Assembly (NCBI RefSeq): GCF_004519405.1
Contig: NZ_SGWI01000003.1
Coordinates: 682,001 to 746,000 of the forward strand
DNA: 64,000 nucleotides
Direction of reading: 5' to 3'
DNA from: Pseudomonas sp. BCA17
GTDB lineage: Bacteria; Pseudomonadota; Gammaproteobacteria; Pseudomonadales; Pseudomonadaceae
The translations under genes and the position numbers were made by a program. Under the pieces are notes generated by a model that saw only the letters and a program-made list of their open reading frames with translations, was not told where the DNA came from and did no database searches. Within the stretch, counting starts at the first letter, position 1, and every line of letters starts with the position of its first letter. Shown here one piece after another: positions 29,225 through 39,918 of this stretch.

Positions 29225-30250
29225 ATGCTAGTACTGGGACTTGAAACCTCCTGCGACGAAACCGGTGTCGCACTTTACGACAGTGAACGCGGGCTTTTGG
29301 CCGATGCGCTGTTCAGTCAGATCGACCTGCATCGCGCATATGGTGGTGTAGTGCCGGAGCTGGCCAGCCGCGATCACGTCAAACGCATGCTGCCGTTGAT
29401 TCGCCAGGTGTTGGATGAGGCCGGCTGTGTGCCGACCGAGATTGACGCAATTGCCTACACCGCGGGCCCCGGATTGGTTGGAGCCCTGCTGGTTGGGGCT
29501 TCTTGCGCTCAGGCGCTGGCCTTTGCCTGGGGCATTCCAGCCCTCGGTGTGCACCATATGGAGGGCCATTTGTTGGCTCCCATGCTGGAAAAAACTCCGC
29601 CAGAGTTCCCGTTCGTCGCTTTGTTGGTTTCCGGCGGCCATACGCAGCTGGTTCAGGTCGATGGTATCGGCCAATACACCCTTTTGGGCGAATCCCTGGA
29701 CGACGCTGCCGGTGAAGCTTTCGACAAAACCGCGAAGATGATGGGCCTCAATTACCCCGGCGGTCCTGAAATCGCGCGTCTCGCCGAAAAGGGCGTACCG
29801 GGTCGCTACACGTTCCCGCGTCCGATGTGCGATCGTCCAGGTTTGATGTTCAGCTTCAGTGGCTTGAAAACCTCGGCCCTCAATACCTGGCAGCAAAGTG
29901 TCAGCGCCGGGGACGACAGTGAGCAAGTCCGTTGCGACATTGCTCTGGCGTTCCAGCAGGCCGTGGTGGAGACTTTGACCATCAAGTGCAAGCGCGCCCT
30001 GAAACAGGCGGGTATGAAGCGTCTGGTAATCGCAGGTGGCGTCAGCGCCAACAAGGCTTTGCGCGTTTCTTTGGAAAACATGCTCGGCGACATGCAGGGC
30101 GACGTGTTCTATGCGCGGCCGGAGTTCTGCACCGACAACGGCGCGATGATCGCCTATGCCGGTTGCCAGCGTCTGCAGGCTGGCCAGCATGAAAGCCTGG
30201 CAATCAGCGTGCAGGCGCGTTGGCCGATGGAGCAGCTTTCGCCGTTGTAA
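29225..30250 (+). CDS. tsaD: TsaD, tRNA threonylcarbamoyladenosine synthase subunit
   Basis: Catalytic partner that transfers threonylcarbamoyl to A37 of ANN-decoding tRNAs, working with TsaB, TsaC and TsaE. The 341 residues show the ASKHA-fold N-terminus ([18 protein letters not shown]), metal-binding histidines in [14 protein letters not shown], and the [11 protein letters not shown] and [12 protein letters not shown] motifs. It is divergent from rpsU, the classical arrangement (gcp/rpsU). Confidence 0.99.
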   Translation: MLVLGLETSCDETGVALYDSERGLLADALFSQIDLHRAYGGVVPELASRDHVKRMLPLIRQVLDEAGCVPTEIDAIAYTAGPGLVGALLVGASCAQALAFAWGIPALGVHHMEGHLLAPMLEKTPPEFPFVALLVSGGHTQLVQVDGIGQYTLLGESLDDAAGEAFDKTAKMMGLNYPGGPEIARLAEKGVPGRYTFPRPMCDRPGLMFSFSGLKTSALNTWQQSVSAGDDSEQVRCDIALAFQQAVVETLTIKCKRALKQAGMKRLVIAGGVSANKALRVSLENMLGDMQGDVFYARPEFCTDNGAMIAYAGCQRLQAGQHESLAISVQARWPMEQLSPL

Positions 30251-30284
30251 GGGCGCAAGGTGAGCCGGGTTTCACCGACAGCAT

Positions 30285-30854
30285 TTAAAAATGCCGTTCG
30301 CGCCCGGCAAACAGGTCGCGTAGATTGCCGCGGTGGCGCCATACAATCAGCAGCGTCAGCATGCTCATCGGCAACAGCGCCGCAGGCTCCTGCCATGCCA
30401 GCAACGGCAGGGTGAGCGGTGTGGCGATCAGCGCCGCCAGTGAGCTGGTTCGGGTCAGGTAGAAGGTCAGCAGCCAGGCCAGTACGGCCAGCAACGCCGC
30501 CGGCGGGTAGATCCCCAGCAGCATGCCGGCCGCCGTGGCGACGCCTTTGCCGCCGCGAAAACGAAAGTACAGCGGAAACAGATGGCCCAGGACGGCACAC
30601 ACGCCCACCCAGGCTTGCTGTTGCAGGGAAAGGCCGCAAAGGTTGGCGATCAGCACGGGCAACAGTCCCTTGCAAAGATCCCCGAGCAGTGTCAGCACGG
30701 CGAGTTTCTTGCCGGCCAGGCGCAACATATTGGTGGCACCGGCATTGCCTGAGCCACTCATTCGCGGATCGGGATTCCCCGTCAGGCGGCTGAGCAAAAT
30801 GGCGAAGGACAGCGAGCCGAGCAGGTAGGCGAGAATCGCCAGTGACCAAAACAT
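30285..30854 (-). CDS. plsY: PlsY, acyl-phosphate:glycerol-3-phosphate acyltransferase
   Basis: Integral membrane enzyme that acylates glycerol-3-phosphate from acyl-phosphate made by PlsX, the first committed step of phospholipid synthesis. The 189 residues form about five membrane segments. The three conserved motifs are visible: [27 protein letters not shown], and a later loop near the C-terminal [12 protein letters not shown]. It is divergent from folB and convergent with tsaD. Confidence 0.97.
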   Translation of the reverse strand: MFWSLAILAYLLGSLSFAILLSRLTGNPDPRMSGSGNAGATNMLRLAGKKLAVLTLLGDLCKGLLPVLIANLCGLSLQQQAWVGVCAVLGHLFPLYFRFRGGKGVATAAGMLLGIYPPAALLAVLAWLLTFYLTRTSSLAALIATPLTLPLLAWQEPAALLPMSMLTLLIVWRHRGNLRDLFAGRERHF

Positions 30855-30928
30855 GCTAACTATTCCGGGCGAGGACGCCCTGATTCTAACGGGGCATCGC
30901 GCCCTTGTCGTGCTGCGGAGAAGAGTGC

Positions 30929-31282
30929 TTGGACAGAGTGTTTATCGAAGGCCTGGAAGTCGACACCGTAATCGGGGCCTACGACTGGGAGCGCGGCATC
31001 AAGCAATGCCTGCGCCTGGACCTGAGCTTTGCCTGGGATAATCGCCCGGCCGCGGCCGGGGATGACCTGAGCCTGGCACTGGATTACGCCAGCGTATCCG
31101 CGCGTATCCAGGCATTTGCCGATCAAGCCCAGTTCCAACTGGTGGAAACCTTTGCCGAGCGCTTGGCCGAAGTGCTGATGAGCGAGTTCCAGATTCCCTG
31201 GCTGCACCTCAAATTGACCAAGCCGGGTGCCGTACCGGCCGCCCAGGGCGTGGGTGTGGAGATCGAGCGCGGATGTCGCTAA
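30929..31282 (+). CDS. folB: FolB, dihydroneopterin aldolase
   Basis: Cleaves 7,8-dihydroneopterin to hydroxymethyl-dihydropterin and glycolaldehyde in folate synthesis. The start is TTG at 30929, with GGAG about 8 bases upstream, giving the conserved [21 protein letters not shown]-terminus and 117 residues; the upstream ATG at 30905 would add eight unconserved residues. [17 protein letters not shown] and the KLTKPGAVP lysine segment are family features. The stop lies inside the start of folK (10-base overlap), so the pathway's next enzyme is coupled to it. Confidence 0.95.
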   Translation: MDRVFIEGLEVDTVIGAYDWERGIKQCLRLDLSFAWDNRPAAAGDDLSLALDYASVSARIQAFADQAQFQLVETFAERLAEVLMSEFQIPWLHLKLTKPGAVPAAQGVGVEIERGCR

Positions 31283-31791
31283 CTCAGGTTTACCTTGGCC
31301 TTGGCAGCAATATCGAGCGCGAGGCCCACTTGTGCGCCGGCTTGGACGCGCTGGCAGGTTTCCTGGTCGATATGCGGTGTTCGGCGGTGTTCGAAAGCCA
31401 GCCGGTGGGTATCAAGAGCGGACCGTTTTTCAATCTGGTGGTGTCGGGATATACCGACCTTCCGTTGATGGAGCTGGATCGGCGCCTGAAATTCATCGAG
31501 GCCGACAATGGCCGCTATGCGCCTGACCGCAAGGGCCTGCCATTGGATATCGACGTGCTGCTGTACGGCGAGCTGGCAGGCAATTTCGACGGTTTGATCC
31601 TGCCGCGTGCCGAGATCCTGAAGAACGCCTTTGTGTTGTGGCCGTTGTCGTTGATGGCACCGGACCGTGTGCACCCTGAAGCGGGCAAGACCCTGGCTGA
31701 GCTGTGGCGGGACGCGCAGATCGACCAGGTGCTGGCGCCTGTCGGTTTCCAATGGCAAGGCCGGCAACTGACACCGAGCACGCTCCTATAG
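31273..31791 (+). CDS. folK: FolK, hydroxymethyl-dihydropterin pyrophosphokinase
   Basis: Transfers pyrophosphate from ATP to 6-hydroxymethyl-7,8-dihydropterin, the substrate for FolP. The 172-residue protein has the N-terminal [11 protein letters not shown] motif, [13 protein letters not shown], and the metal/ATP segment [16 protein letters not shown]. It overlaps folB upstream. Its last 6 bases overlap the convergent cca gene, so no dedicated terminator fits between them. Confidence 0.97.
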   Translation: MSLTQVYLGLGSNIEREAHLCAGLDALAGFLVDMRCSAVFESQPVGIKSGPFFNLVVSGYTDLPLMELDRRLKFIEADNGRYAPDRKGLPLDIDVLLYGELAGNFDGLILPRAEILKNAFVLWPLSLMAPDRVHPEAGKTLAELWRDAQIDQVLAPVGFQWQGRQLTPSTLL

Positions 31792-33015
31792 GGCGTGCCG
31801 TTCCTTGTAGGCTTTCAGTGCCTTGAGCCGTTCGTGCTTGAGGGCTTCGCCCAGCTCCGGGCCTTTCAAACCTTTTTCCAGCAATGGCGCGACTGCGACC
31901 TCGCGCGCAGCCTTTGCCGCACCCCGTAAGTAATCGGCCTGTGGATAACGTCTCTGCTCCAGGCCCTTGCGGCCCCGGGCGTCCATCTCGCAGGCAATAA
32001 CGAACTCTTCAAAACGTTGTGGTCGACGATACACGTCAAAACTTTGCAGCAATTCCAGCAGTGTCGAGGCTTTGAGCTCCAGGGCGCGGTGGCCATGGGT
32101 GTGATATTGACCAACGAGTAGCGCCAATTCCTGACAGTCCTTCGGGACTTTGAAGCGCTCGTTGACAGCTTTGATCAGCTTCAGGCCGCGGTGCTCGTGA
32201 GCAATGTGCTGCGGTAACTTATCCACAGGCGTCAAACCTTTACCCAGATCGTGCAGCAAGCACGCCCACCGCACCGTCAGCGGCTGCTGATGCAGAGCGG
32301 CCTGCTCAAGCACGCTCAACGTGTGCACGCCGGTGTCGATTTCGGGGTGATGGGCTTCGGGTTGCGGCACGCCAAATAGAGCGTTCACTTCGGGTATCAA
32401 GGTTTTCAGCGCATCACAGTCGCGCAGCACCTGAATAAATACCTGTGGCTGATCTTCCATCAGCGCCCGGGAAATTTCCTTCCAGCTGCGTTCCGCGGTG
32501 AGCGCTTCCAGTTCGCCGGATTCGCTGAGCTGGCGCATCAGTTCCAGCGTTTGGGGGGCAACGGTAAAACCCAAATGAGCATAACGCGCGGCAAAGCGTG
32601 CAACACGCAGTACACGGAGGGGATCTTCGGCGAAAGCGGGGGAAACGTGACGCAGAATGCGCATCTCAAGGTCGCGTTGGCCACCGTAGGGATCGGTCAG
32701 GTTGCCCTCATCGTCCTCTGCCATGGCATTGATGGTCAGATCGCGCCGAATCAGGTCTTCTTCCAACGTGACCTCGGGGCTGGCATGAAACACAAAGCCG
32801 CCGTAGCCCCGGCCGCTTTTGCGCTCAGTGCGGGCGAGGGCGTATTCGTCACCGTTTTTTGGGTGAAGGAACACCGGAAAGTCAGCGCCCACCGGCTTAT
32901 AACCCTTGGCGAGCATCTCTTCTGCGGTTGCGCCAACCACGACACGATCGATGTCGGTGACCGGAATGCCCAGCAAGCGGTCACGTACCGCACCGCCGAC
33001 TTTGTAGATTTTCAT
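31786..33015 (-). CDS. cca: CCA-adding tRNA nucleotidyltransferase with HD domain
   Basis: Adds or repairs the 3'-CCA of tRNAs without a template. The 409 residues carry the class II nucleotidyltransferase motifs: [18 protein letters not shown] (catalytic Asp pair) and [14 protein letters not shown]. The C-terminal half has an HD phosphohydrolase domain ([11 protein letters not shown]), as in the multifunctional gammaproteobacterial CCA enzymes with phosphatase activity. The gene is convergent and overlapping with folK. Confidence 0.98.
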   Translation of the reverse strand: MKIYKVGGAVRDRLLGIPVTDIDRVVVGATAEEMLAKGYKPVGADFPVFLHPKNGDEYALARTERKSGRGYGGFVFHASPEVTLEEDLIRRDLTINAMAEDDEGNLTDPYGGQRDLEMRILRHVSPAFAEDPLRVLRVARFAARYAHLGFTVAPQTLELMRQLSESGELEALTAERSWKEISRALMEDQPQVFIQVLRDCDALKTLIPEVNALFGVPQPEAHHPEIDTGVHTLSVLEQAALHQQPLTVRWACLLHDLGKGLTPVDKLPQHIAHEHRGLKLIKAVNERFKVPKDCQELALLVGQYHTHGHRALELKASTLLELLQSFDVYRRPQRFEEFVIACEMDARGRKGLEQRRYPQADYLRGAAKAAREVAVAPLLEKGLKGPELGEALKHERLKALKAYKERHAL

Positions 33016-33078
33016 GAAAAAGCCTCCATTAGCCGCACAGGATACCGCCTGTGCTGTGCCAATGGAGGCTTTGCCGTT

Positions 33079-34644
33079 TCAGAGGTGAACGACGGCCAGG
33101 TCCAGGCGGCCGTAATCGTTGTCGTTGTGATCGGTGCGGGGTGGCACGTGGTGAGTCTTCATCACTTGATCGCCCTGCAGGGTTTCCAGGTGAATGTCGA
33201 AGCCCCATAACCGATGCAGATGCTTGAGCACTTCTTCGGTGGATTCGCCCAAGGGTTTACGGTCGTGCTGCTGGTGGCGCAGGGTCAGCGAGCGGTCGCC
33301 GCGTACATCGATGCTGTAGATCTGCACGTTAGGTTCACGATTGCCCAGGTTGTACTGTGCCGCCAGGGTCTCGCGGATAGTGCGGTAGCCCGACTCATCG
33401 TGAATGGCCGGTACTACCAGGTCATCCTTGAGGTCGTCATCGAGAATGCTGAACAACTTGAGGTCGCGAATCACCTGGGGTGACAAGTACTGCAGGATGA
33501 AGCTCTCATCCTTGAAGCTGCTCATGGCGAATTTGATGGTCGACAACCAGTCGCTGCCGGCGATTTCCGGGAACCAGCGGCGGTCCTCCTCGGTGGGGTG
33601 CTCGCACATGCGTCGGATGTCGCGGTACATGGCAAAGCCCAGGGCATAGGGGTTGATCCCACTGTAATACGGGCTGTCGAAGCCTGGCTGGAACACCACG
33701 CTGGTATGGGAAGTGAGGAACTCCATCATGAAGCCGTCGGTAACCAGGCCTTCGTCGTACAGGTCGTTCATCAGTGTGTAGTGCCAGAACGTCGCCCAGC
33801 CTTCGTTCATCACCTGGGTCTGGCGCTGTGGATAAAAATATTGGGCGATCTTGCGCACGATGCGCACGATTTCCCGCTGCCAAGGCTCAAGCAGCGGAGC
33901 GTGCTTTTCCAGGAAATACAGGATGTTTTCCTGAGGTTCGGCGGGGAAGCGTGCATTGTCTTTGTCGTTGTTTTTGCCGGCGCGTTTGGGAATGGTGCGC
34001 CACAGGTCGTTGATCTGTTTCTGCAGGTGCTCCTCGCGCTCCTTCTGGCGCAGGCGTTCTTCTTCGGCAGAGATCGGATACGGGCGTTTGTAGCGGTCAA
34101 CGCCGTAGTTCATCAGGGCATGGCAGGAGTCGAGTAAATCCTCTACAGCATCAATTCCATGGCGTTCCTCGCACTGCATGATGTACTGCTTGGCGAACAC
34201 GAGGTAATCGATGATCGAGCTGGCATCGGTCCAGGTGCGGAACAGGTAGTTACCCTTGAAGAAGCTGTTGTGCCCGTAGCAGGCGTGAGCCACTACCAGC
34301 GCCTGCATGCAGATGGTGTTTTCTTCCATCAGGTAGGCGATGCACGGATCGGAGTTGATGACGATCTCGTAGGCCAGCCCCATCTGACCGCGGGTGTAGG
34401 ATTTCTCGGTGCTGAGGAAGTGCTTGCCGTAGGACCAATGGTGATAGCCCAAGGGCATGCCCACCGAAGCGTAGGCATCCATCATTTGTTCGGCGGTAAT
34501 CACCTCGATCTGGTTGGGGTAGGTGTCCAGGGCATAACCCGCCGCGATACGGCTGATTTCCCGGTCATAGGCCTGGATCAATTCGAAGGTCCACTCGGAA
34601 CCCGTGGAAATGGGTTGGCGTTTTTGCTCTTTTTTGGCGGTCAT
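33079..34644 (-). CDS. SpoVR family protein (YcgB-like)
   Basis: This 521-residue cytoplasmic protein belongs to the SpoVR/YcgB family, whose biochemical role is unresolved. The name comes from a Bacillus spore-cortex gene, but in Gram-negatives it travels with the PrkA kinase and a DUF444 protein, as here. Conserved segments include [32 protein letters not shown] and [21 protein letters not shown], rich in His and Glu. It overlaps the end of the yeaH-like gene by 4 bases, so the set is co-translated and probably stress or stationary-phase induced. Confidence 0.95.
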   Translation of the reverse strand: MTAKKEQKRQPISTGSEWTFELIQAYDREISRIAAGYALDTYPNQIEVITAEQMMDAYASVGMPLGYHHWSYGKHFLSTEKSYTRGQMGLAYEIVINSDPCIAYLMEENTICMQALVVAHACYGHNSFFKGNYLFRTWTDASSIIDYLVFAKQYIMQCEERHGIDAVEDLLDSCHALMNYGVDRYKRPYPISAEEERLRQKEREEHLQKQINDLWRTIPKRAGKNNDKDNARFPAEPQENILYFLEKHAPLLEPWQREIVRIVRKIAQYFYPQRQTQVMNEGWATFWHYTLMNDLYDEGLVTDGFMMEFLTSHTSVVFQPGFDSPYYSGINPYALGFAMYRDIRRMCEHPTEEDRRWFPEIAGSDWLSTIKFAMSSFKDESFILQYLSPQVIRDLKLFSILDDDLKDDLVVPAIHDESGYRTIRETLAAQYNLGNREPNVQIYSIDVRGDRSLTLRHQQHDRKPLGESTEEVLKHLHRLWGFDIHLETLQGDQVMKTHHVPPRTDHNDNDYGRLDLAVVHL

Positions 34645-35912
34645 GTCACTAACCTGCGCTGGAAGAGTTCACGGAAGACCGGGTAGATATCGCCGGCCGA
34701 GACCAGTTGCTGCTGGGCGAAAGTGTCGGCAAAGGCTTCGCCGATGCGCTCGTATTCGAACCACAGGGCCTGATGCTCACGGGGGGTGATTTCAACGTAA
34801 GTGTAGTACTGCACGAACGGCATGATCTGGTTGATCAGGATGTCGCGGCAGATCGGCGAGTCGTCGTTCCAGTTGTCACCGTCGGAGGCTTGGGCGGCGT
34901 AGATGTTCCACTCGTTGGCCGGATAGCGCTCGGCCATTATCTCCTGCATCAGTTTCAAGGCGCTGGACACGATGGTGCCGCCGGTTTCCCGCGAGTAGAA
35001 GAATTCTTCTTCGTCCACTTCCCGCGCACTGGTGTGATGGCGAATGAACACTACGTCGATCTTGTCGTAGTTCCGCTTGAGAAACAGGTACAGCAGGATG
35101 AAGAAGCGTTTGGCGATGTCCTTGGTGGCCTGGGTCATGGAGCCGGACACGTCCATCAGGCAGAACATCACGGCCTTGGAGCTGGGGTTGGGTTGTTTCA
35201 CCAGCAGGTTGTATTTGAGGTCGAAGGTGTCGAGAAACGGCACACGGTGAATACGCGCGCTGAGCTTCTCGATTTCCGCCTCGATTTCCTGAATATCGCC
35301 GAAGTTGTCCGGTTCTTCACGCTTGAGGCGTGCCAGTTCCTCCTTGGCTTCCTTCAGTTTGGCGCGGCTGCTGCCCGACAGGGCGATACGGCGGGCGTGG
35401 GCCGAACGCAGGGTGCGAATGATATTGATGCGGGATGGGTTACCTTCGTTACTGATGCCGGCGCGCACGGTCTTGAAGGTGTCGGTGCCGGTCAGGTTGC
35501 GTTTGACCAGGTTAGGCAGTTCCAGGTCTTCGAACATGAACTCGAGGAACTCTTCCTGGGTAATCTGGAACACGAACTCGTCCATGCCTTCGCCGGAGTT
35601 ACCGGCTTTTCCCGGCCCCTTGCCGCCGCCCCCGCCTTGGGGGCGCTGGATATGTTCGCCGGTGGTGAACTCCTTGTTGCCCGGGTGAACGACGGTCTGT
35701 TTGCCGCCACGTCCGTGGTGCAGCACGGGTTCGTCGATATCCCGTCCGGGAATACTGATTTGCTCGCCATGCTCCATGTCGGTGATGGAGCGGCGGCTGA
35801 CGGCCTCTTCAACGGCCTTTTTGATGTGGTCACGGTAACGCCGCAGGAAACGCTGGCGGTTTACCGTGCTTTTGTTCTTGCCATTGAGGCGTCGGTCGAT
35901 CACATAGCTCAT
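34641..35912 (-). CDS. YeaH/DUF444 family protein with VWA domain
   Basis: This 423-residue protein has a charged N-terminal half with a glycine-rich stretch ([19 protein letters not shown]) and a C-terminal von Willebrand A domain with a MIDAS-like motif, [16 protein letters not shown]. It is the standard partner of PrkA and SpoVR; in E. coli the yeaGH pair supports survival of nitrogen and stationary-phase stress. The exact role is unknown. It overlaps the SpoVR gene by 4 bases and is separated from prkA by an inverted-repeat element. Confidence 0.94.
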   Translation of the reverse strand: MSYVIDRRLNGKNKSTVNRQRFLRRYRDHIKKAVEEAVSRRSITDMEHGEQISIPGRDIDEPVLHHGRGGKQTVVHPGNKEFTTGEHIQRPQGGGGGKGPGKAGNSGEGMDEFVFQITQEEFLEFMFEDLELPNLVKRNLTGTDTFKTVRAGISNEGNPSRINIIRTLRSAHARRIALSGSSRAKLKEAKEELARLKREEPDNFGDIQEIEAEIEKLSARIHRVPFLDTFDLKYNLLVKQPNPSSKAVMFCLMDVSGSMTQATKDIAKRFFILLYLFLKRNYDKIDVVFIRHHTSAREVDEEEFFYSRETGGTIVSSALKLMQEIMAERYPANEWNIYAAQASDGDNWNDDSPICRDILINQIMPFVQYYTYVEITPREHQALWFEYERIGEAFADTFAQQQLVSAGDIYPVFRELFQRRLVT

Positions 35913-35930
35913 AGGCCCCTCCGGGGAGCT

Positions 35931-36032
35931 TCAAGTCGTAAGCTGCAAGCTACAAGAAAGAGCCCGTACGTGCCGGGCTCACTGGCTTTTCTCTTGCGGC
36001 TTGTAGCTAGAAGCTTGCAGCTGCTTCTCTCA
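35931..36032. repeat. Inverted-repeat element between yeaH and prkA
   Basis: The left end carries AAGCTGCAAGCTACAAG. The right end, read on the opposite strand, carries AGCTGCAAGCTTCTAGCTACAAG. The ends therefore form a partly matching inverted repeat about 100 bases apart, enclosing a hairpin GAGCCCG...CGGGCTC (35960-35980). It looks like a second REP/MITE-like family, distinct from the pqq REPIN, and would fold in the prkA-yeaH transcript. Confidence 0.65.
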
Positions 36033-37952
36033 CTGCGATTTCCGGACCCGTAGGTACCATTCCGAAAGAAGGCGTACCTGTTTGTCGGTGTAGCCGCGCT
36101 CGACCATTCGTGTGACGAAGTCGTTGTGTTTTTGCTGATCCTCCTTGCTGGCCTTGGCATTGAAGCTGATGACAGGCAGCAGATCCTCGGTGTTGGAGAA
36201 CATTTTCTTCTCGATGACCACCCGCAGCTTCTCGTAGCTGAGCCAGGTTGGGTTCTTGCCGTTGTTGTTGGCGCGGGCACGCAGCACGAAGTTGACGATT
36301 TCGTTGCGGAAATCCTTCGGATTGCTGATGCCAGCCGGTTTTTCGATCTTCTCCAGTTCTTCGTTGAGCGCCACGCGGTTGAGAATTTCGCCGGTTTCCG
36401 GGTCGCGGTATTCTTGGTCCTGGATCCAGAAGTCGGCGTACAGCACGTAACGGTCGAAGATGTTCTGGCCGTATTCGCTGTAGGACTCCAGGTAGGCGGT
36501 CTGGATTTCCTTGCCGATGAACTCGATGTAGCGCGGCGCCAGGTATTCCTTGAGGAAGCGCAGGTAGCGTTCGCGGGTTTCCGCCTGGAACTGTTCCTGT
36601 TCGATCTGCTGTTCGAGTACGTAGAGCAGGTGCACCGGGTTGGCGGCGATCTCGTGAGGGTCGAAGTTGAAGACCTTGGAGAGGATCTTGAATGCAAAGC
36701 GTGTCGACAGGCCGTTCATGCCTTCGTCCACGCCCGCCGTATCGCGGTACTCCTGGATCGACTTGGCTTTGGGGTCGGTGTCCTTGAGGTTTTCGCCGTC
36801 GTACACGCGCATCTTCGAATAGATGTTCGAGTTTTCCGGTTCCTTGAGGCGCGACAGCACGGTGAACTGTGCAAGCATCTTCAAGGTATCGGGCGCGCAG
36901 TGAGCCTTGGCCAGCGAGCTGTTGAACAGCAATTTGTCGTAAATCTTGATCTCATCGCTGACCCGCAGGCAGTACGGCACTTTGACGATGTAGATCCGGT
37001 CGATGAAGGCTTCGTTGTTCTTGTTGTTGCGGAAGGTGTGCCATTCCGATTCGTTGGAGTGGGCCAGCAGGATGCCGGTGAACGGAATCGCGCCCAGACC
37101 CTCGGTGCTGTTGTAGTTGCCTTCCTGGGTGGCGGTGAGCAGTGGGTGCAGCACCTTGATTGGTGCCTTGAACATCTCCACGAACTCCATCAGGCCCTGG
37201 TTGGCCCGGCACAGCGCGCCTGAGTAGCTGTAGGCGTCGGCGTCGTTCTGCGGGAATTCTTCGAGTTTGCGGATATCGACTTTACCCACCAGGGCCGAAA
37301 TGTCCTGGTTGTTTTCATCCCCTGGCTCGGTCTTCGCTACGCCGATCTGGTTGAGGATCGACGGGTAGAGTTTCACCACGCGGAACTGGCTGATATCGCC
37401 ACCAAATTCGGCCAGACGTTTGGTGGCCCAGGGCGACATGATGGTATTGAGGTAGCGCCGTGGGATACCAAAGTCTTCTTCGAGGATCGCACCATCTTCC
37501 GTGGCGTTGAACAGGCCCAAAGGCGACTCGAAGACCGGCGAGCCCTTGATGGCGTAGAAGGGCACCCTCTCGATCAGTTGTTTGAGCTTTTCCGCCAGGG
37601 ACGACTTACCGCCGCCGACGGGACCGAGCAGGTAGAGGATCTGTTTCTTCTCTTCCAGGCCTTGGGCGGCATGGCGGAAGTAGGAGACGATCTGGTCAAT
37701 GCATTCTTCCATGCCATGGAAGTCTTCAAAGGCCGGGTAGCGGCGGATCACCTTGTTGGAAAATATCCGCGACAGGCGCGAATTATTCGAGGTGTCTATC
37801 AGCTCCGGTTCGCCGATTGCCAATAGCAGGCGCTCGGCGGCAGATGCATAGGTGCTGCGGTCCTGTTTGCACAGCTCAAGATACTCTTGCAGCGTGAGTT
37901 CTTCCTGCTGTGTGGATGCGAAGCGTTGTTGGAAGTGGCTGAAAATACTCAT
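36030..37952 (-). CDS. PrkA-type serine protein kinase (YeaG-like)
   Basis: This 640-residue protein has an N-terminal AAA+ module with a P-loop (LLGPVGGGKSSLAEKLK, about residue 105) and a C-terminal kinase-like domain related to eukaryotic kinases. It is cytoplasmic. Bacillus PrkA was described as a Ser kinase, and E. coli YeaG acts in sustained nitrogen starvation. The chosen start, MSIFSHFQQRFASTQQEE at 37952, follows GCGAGGTGA; the open frame continues to 38078, but the extension is unlike the family. It heads the prkA-yeaH-spoVR unit. The upstream region has a CATTGGC/GCCAATG inverted repeat at 38015-38032. Confidence 0.95.
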   Translation of the reverse strand: MSIFSHFQQRFASTQQEELTLQEYLELCKQDRSTYASAAERLLLAIGEPELIDTSNNSRLSRIFSNKVIRRYPAFEDFHGMEECIDQIVSYFRHAAQGLEEKKQILYLLGPVGGGKSSLAEKLKQLIERVPFYAIKGSPVFESPLGLFNATEDGAILEEDFGIPRRYLNTIMSPWATKRLAEFGGDISQFRVVKLYPSILNQIGVAKTEPGDENNQDISALVGKVDIRKLEEFPQNDADAYSYSGALCRANQGLMEFVEMFKAPIKVLHPLLTATQEGNYNSTEGLGAIPFTGILLAHSNESEWHTFRNNKNNEAFIDRIYIVKVPYCLRVSDEIKIYDKLLFNSSLAKAHCAPDTLKMLAQFTVLSRLKEPENSNIYSKMRVYDGENLKDTDPKAKSIQEYRDTAGVDEGMNGLSTRFAFKILSKVFNFDPHEIAANPVHLLYVLEQQIEQEQFQAETRERYLRFLKEYLAPRYIEFIGKEIQTAYLESYSEYGQNIFDRYVLYADFWIQDQEYRDPETGEILNRVALNEELEKIEKPAGISNPKDFRNEIVNFVLRARANNNGKNPTWLSYEKLRVVIEKKMFSNTEDLLPVISFNAKASKEDQQKHNDFVTRMVERGYTDKQVRLLSEWYLRVRKSQ

Positions 37953-38169
37953 GACGTCGTCACCTCGCTCGATACGTGGAGCCGGCGCCGGGTCAATCAG
38001 TCGATGCTGGCAGACATTGGCAGACGCCAATGACTGTTTTCCCCCCAAACACCCTGAAACGCTACCGATGACCCGCACGCCGGTGTACCGGCTCTCCCCT
38101 GATTCGGATGGCCTGCGCTTAAGGATAGTTCGGAATCGGGGAGGTCAAGGTGCGATGCGTAATAAGTTT

Positions 38170-38201
38170 GGCTGCGCCGTTCGTCAGAAACGGCGCGAGC
38201 C
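38170..38201. repeat. Long inverted repeat upstream of prkA
   Basis: GGCT-CGCCGTT and AACGGCG-AGCC arms pair with small bulges around a short loop, between glpE and prkA. With glpE read divergently from this side it could be a bidirectional stop or REP-like remnant. Confidence 0.4.
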
Positions 38202-38236
38202 CAAGCGTCACGCGGGGTAGCGGGGTGCGAAAAAAA

Positions 38237-38566
38237 TTATTGCGGATCGCCTGAGGAAATTTCTGCAGGATATGTCGTGCGCCACAGCTCAAAGCCGCCG
38301 TCCAGGCTGTAGACGTCGGAGAAGCCCTGGCTGATCAGGTAGGCAGCGGCACTCTGGCTGGAGTTGCCGTGGTAGCACGCCACGATCACCGGTGCATCAA
38401 GGTCGGCCGCACGAATGAAATCGGCGATGTTGTGGTTGTCCAGGTGTTGGGCACCCTTGATATGGCCCGCGGCGTAGGCCTGGGGATCACGGATATCCAC
38501 TACCACTGCGGCCTGCTCGCGCAGGGCCTGGGCTTGTTCGGGAGGGATACGTTTGAATTCGCTCAT
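38237..38566 (-). CDS. glpE: GlpE, single-domain thiosulfate sulfurtransferase (rhodanese)
   Basis: This 109-residue cytoplasmic rhodanese transfers sulfane sulfur from thiosulfate to cyanide or thiols. The active-site loop is intact with cysteine in [14 protein letters not shown], near residue 64. The [19 protein letters not shown] motif is also present. It lies 9 bases after apaH on the same strand, as in other pseudomonads, and is probably co-transcribed with apaGH. Confidence 0.96.
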   Translation of the reverse strand: MSEFKRIPPEQAQALREQAAVVVDIRDPQAYAAGHIKGAQHLDNHNIADFIRAADLDAPVIVACYHGNSSQSAAAYLISQGFSDVYSLDGGFELWRTTYPAEISSGDPQ

Positions 38567-38575
38567 GGCGGGCTC

Positions 38576-39427
38576 CTATGGCTTGGCGGCGGTCGGCAGG
38601 GTGGCGGTAACGGGGGGCTGGCACTGGCAGCTCAGGCGCTCGCCGGTATCGATGTTCATCAGGGTCATGGCGCCGCCCCACACGCAACCGGTGTCAAGGG
38701 CATACACGCCTGGTTCTTCGCACTTGCCTTCCAAGGCCGCCCAGTGACCGAAGACGATCTTCGTGTCGCGGGTCTTGCGCTCCTTATGGGCAAACCAAGG
38801 TTTGTATCCCGGTAGTGCCGTATCAGCGCCTTCCTTGCTTTTAAGGTCCAGCTTGCCCTCGGCGGTGCAGAAGCGCATGCGCGTGAAATAGTTGGTGATC
38901 ACTCGCAGGCGGGTGACGCCGGTGAGGTCGTTGTCCCACTTCGCCGGTTCGTTGCCGTACATGCCATCGAGGAAGGCGGTATAGAGGTTGTCATCGGCCA
39001 GCGCGGCCTCCACTTCGGCGGCGCACTTGAGCGCTTTCTTCAACGACCACTGGGGCGCGATGCCGGCATGGACCAGGGCCATGTTGCGGCCTTCGTCATA
39101 ATGCATGAGCTTTTGCCGGCGGAGCCAGTCGAGCAGCTCGGCGCGATCCGGCGCTTCGAGAATTTCCCGCAGGGTGTCGCCCTTTTTCAGCCGTTCGATG
39201 TTATTGCCGGCCGCCAGCAGGTGCAGGTCATGGTTGCCCAGCACGCATACCAGCGAGTCGCGCATGCGATGGAGGTAGCGCAGGGTCTCCAGTGACTGTG
39301 GGCCACGGTTGACCAGGTCGCCCACCAACCACAGGCGATCGTTCAGCGGGTCGAAGTTGACTCGCTCAAGCAAGCACTTGAGGGGCTCCAGGCAGCCTTG
39401 CAGGTCGCCGATCGCGTAGGTCGCCAT
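38576..39427 (-). CDS. apaH: ApaH, symmetrical diadenosine tetraphosphatase
   Basis: Metallophosphatase hydrolysing Ap4A to two ADP; it can also remove Np4 caps from RNA. The 283 residues carry the phosphoesterase motifs [16 protein letters not shown] (GDxxG), [22 protein letters not shown] and ALVHAGIAP. It overlaps apaG by one base, in the conserved ksgA-apaG-apaH order. Confidence 0.98.
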   Translation of the reverse strand: MATYAIGDLQGCLEPLKCLLERVNFDPLNDRLWLVGDLVNRGPQSLETLRYLHRMRDSLVCVLGNHDLHLLAAGNNIERLKKGDTLREILEAPDRAELLDWLRRQKLMHYDEGRNMALVHAGIAPQWSLKKALKCAAEVEAALADDNLYTAFLDGMYGNEPAKWDNDLTGVTRLRVITNYFTRMRFCTAEGKLDLKSKEGADTALPGYKPWFAHKERKTRDTKIVFGHWAALEGKCEEPGVYALDTGCVWGGAMTLMNIDTGERLSCQCQPPVTATLPTAAKP

Positions 39428-39807
39428 CAGTGCAGGGCTCCCGGCACCGCGAGGCGGAAGGGCGCGATGATGGCGTCGAACAGTTGGCCATCGGTGGCCT
39501 TCATTTGATACGAGCCTTGCATGGTTCCGACTTTGGAGGTCATGACCGTGCCGCTGCTGTAGGTGTGGCTGGCGCCGCTGTCGATCAACGGCTGTTGGCC
39601 GACAACGCCCGCACCGCGCACTTCCTCTACCTGGCCGTCACCGTCGGTGATTACCCAGTGGCGCGACAGCAGCTTGGCCGGCACCAGCCCGTTGTTCTTC
39701 ACCGTGACGGTATAGGCGAAGGCGAAACGGTTGTGTTCGGGTTGCGATTGGTCCGCGAGGAAGCGGGTGACGACGCTGACGTCGATCTGGTAGCGAGGAT
39801 CGGACAT
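39427..39807 (-). CDS. apaG: ApaG, Co2+/Mg2+ efflux-associated fibronectin-like protein
   Basis: This 126-residue beta-sandwich protein of unknown biochemical function was first linked to magnesium/cobalt resistance and lies in the ksgA-apaG-apaH cluster. Typical segments are [29 protein letters not shown] [14 protein letters not shown], and [20 protein letters not shown] at the C-terminus. It overlaps apaH by one base. Confidence 0.97.
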   Translation of the reverse strand: MSDPRYQIDVSVVTRFLADQSQPEHNRFAFAYTVTVKNNGLVPAKLLSRHWVITDGDGQVEEVRGAGVVGQQPLIDSGASHTYSSGTVMTSKVGTMQGSYQMKATDGQLFDAIIAPFRLAVPGALH

Positions 39808-39918
39808 GCGAGAGGCCTTACCTTAAAAGCAAAAGCGGAGGACAGCAGATGCGGATCAGTCTAGGCCATGAGGCGGGCACTAGGCCAGACTCGCTGTCCG
39901 GCCTATGCATCGCTGGCT

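Noticed and set aside
35909..36697. 262-codon minus-strand frame overlapping the prkA 3' end
   Set aside because: Its Ser/Arg/Thr-rich translation is an off-frame reading of prkA plus the repeat element.
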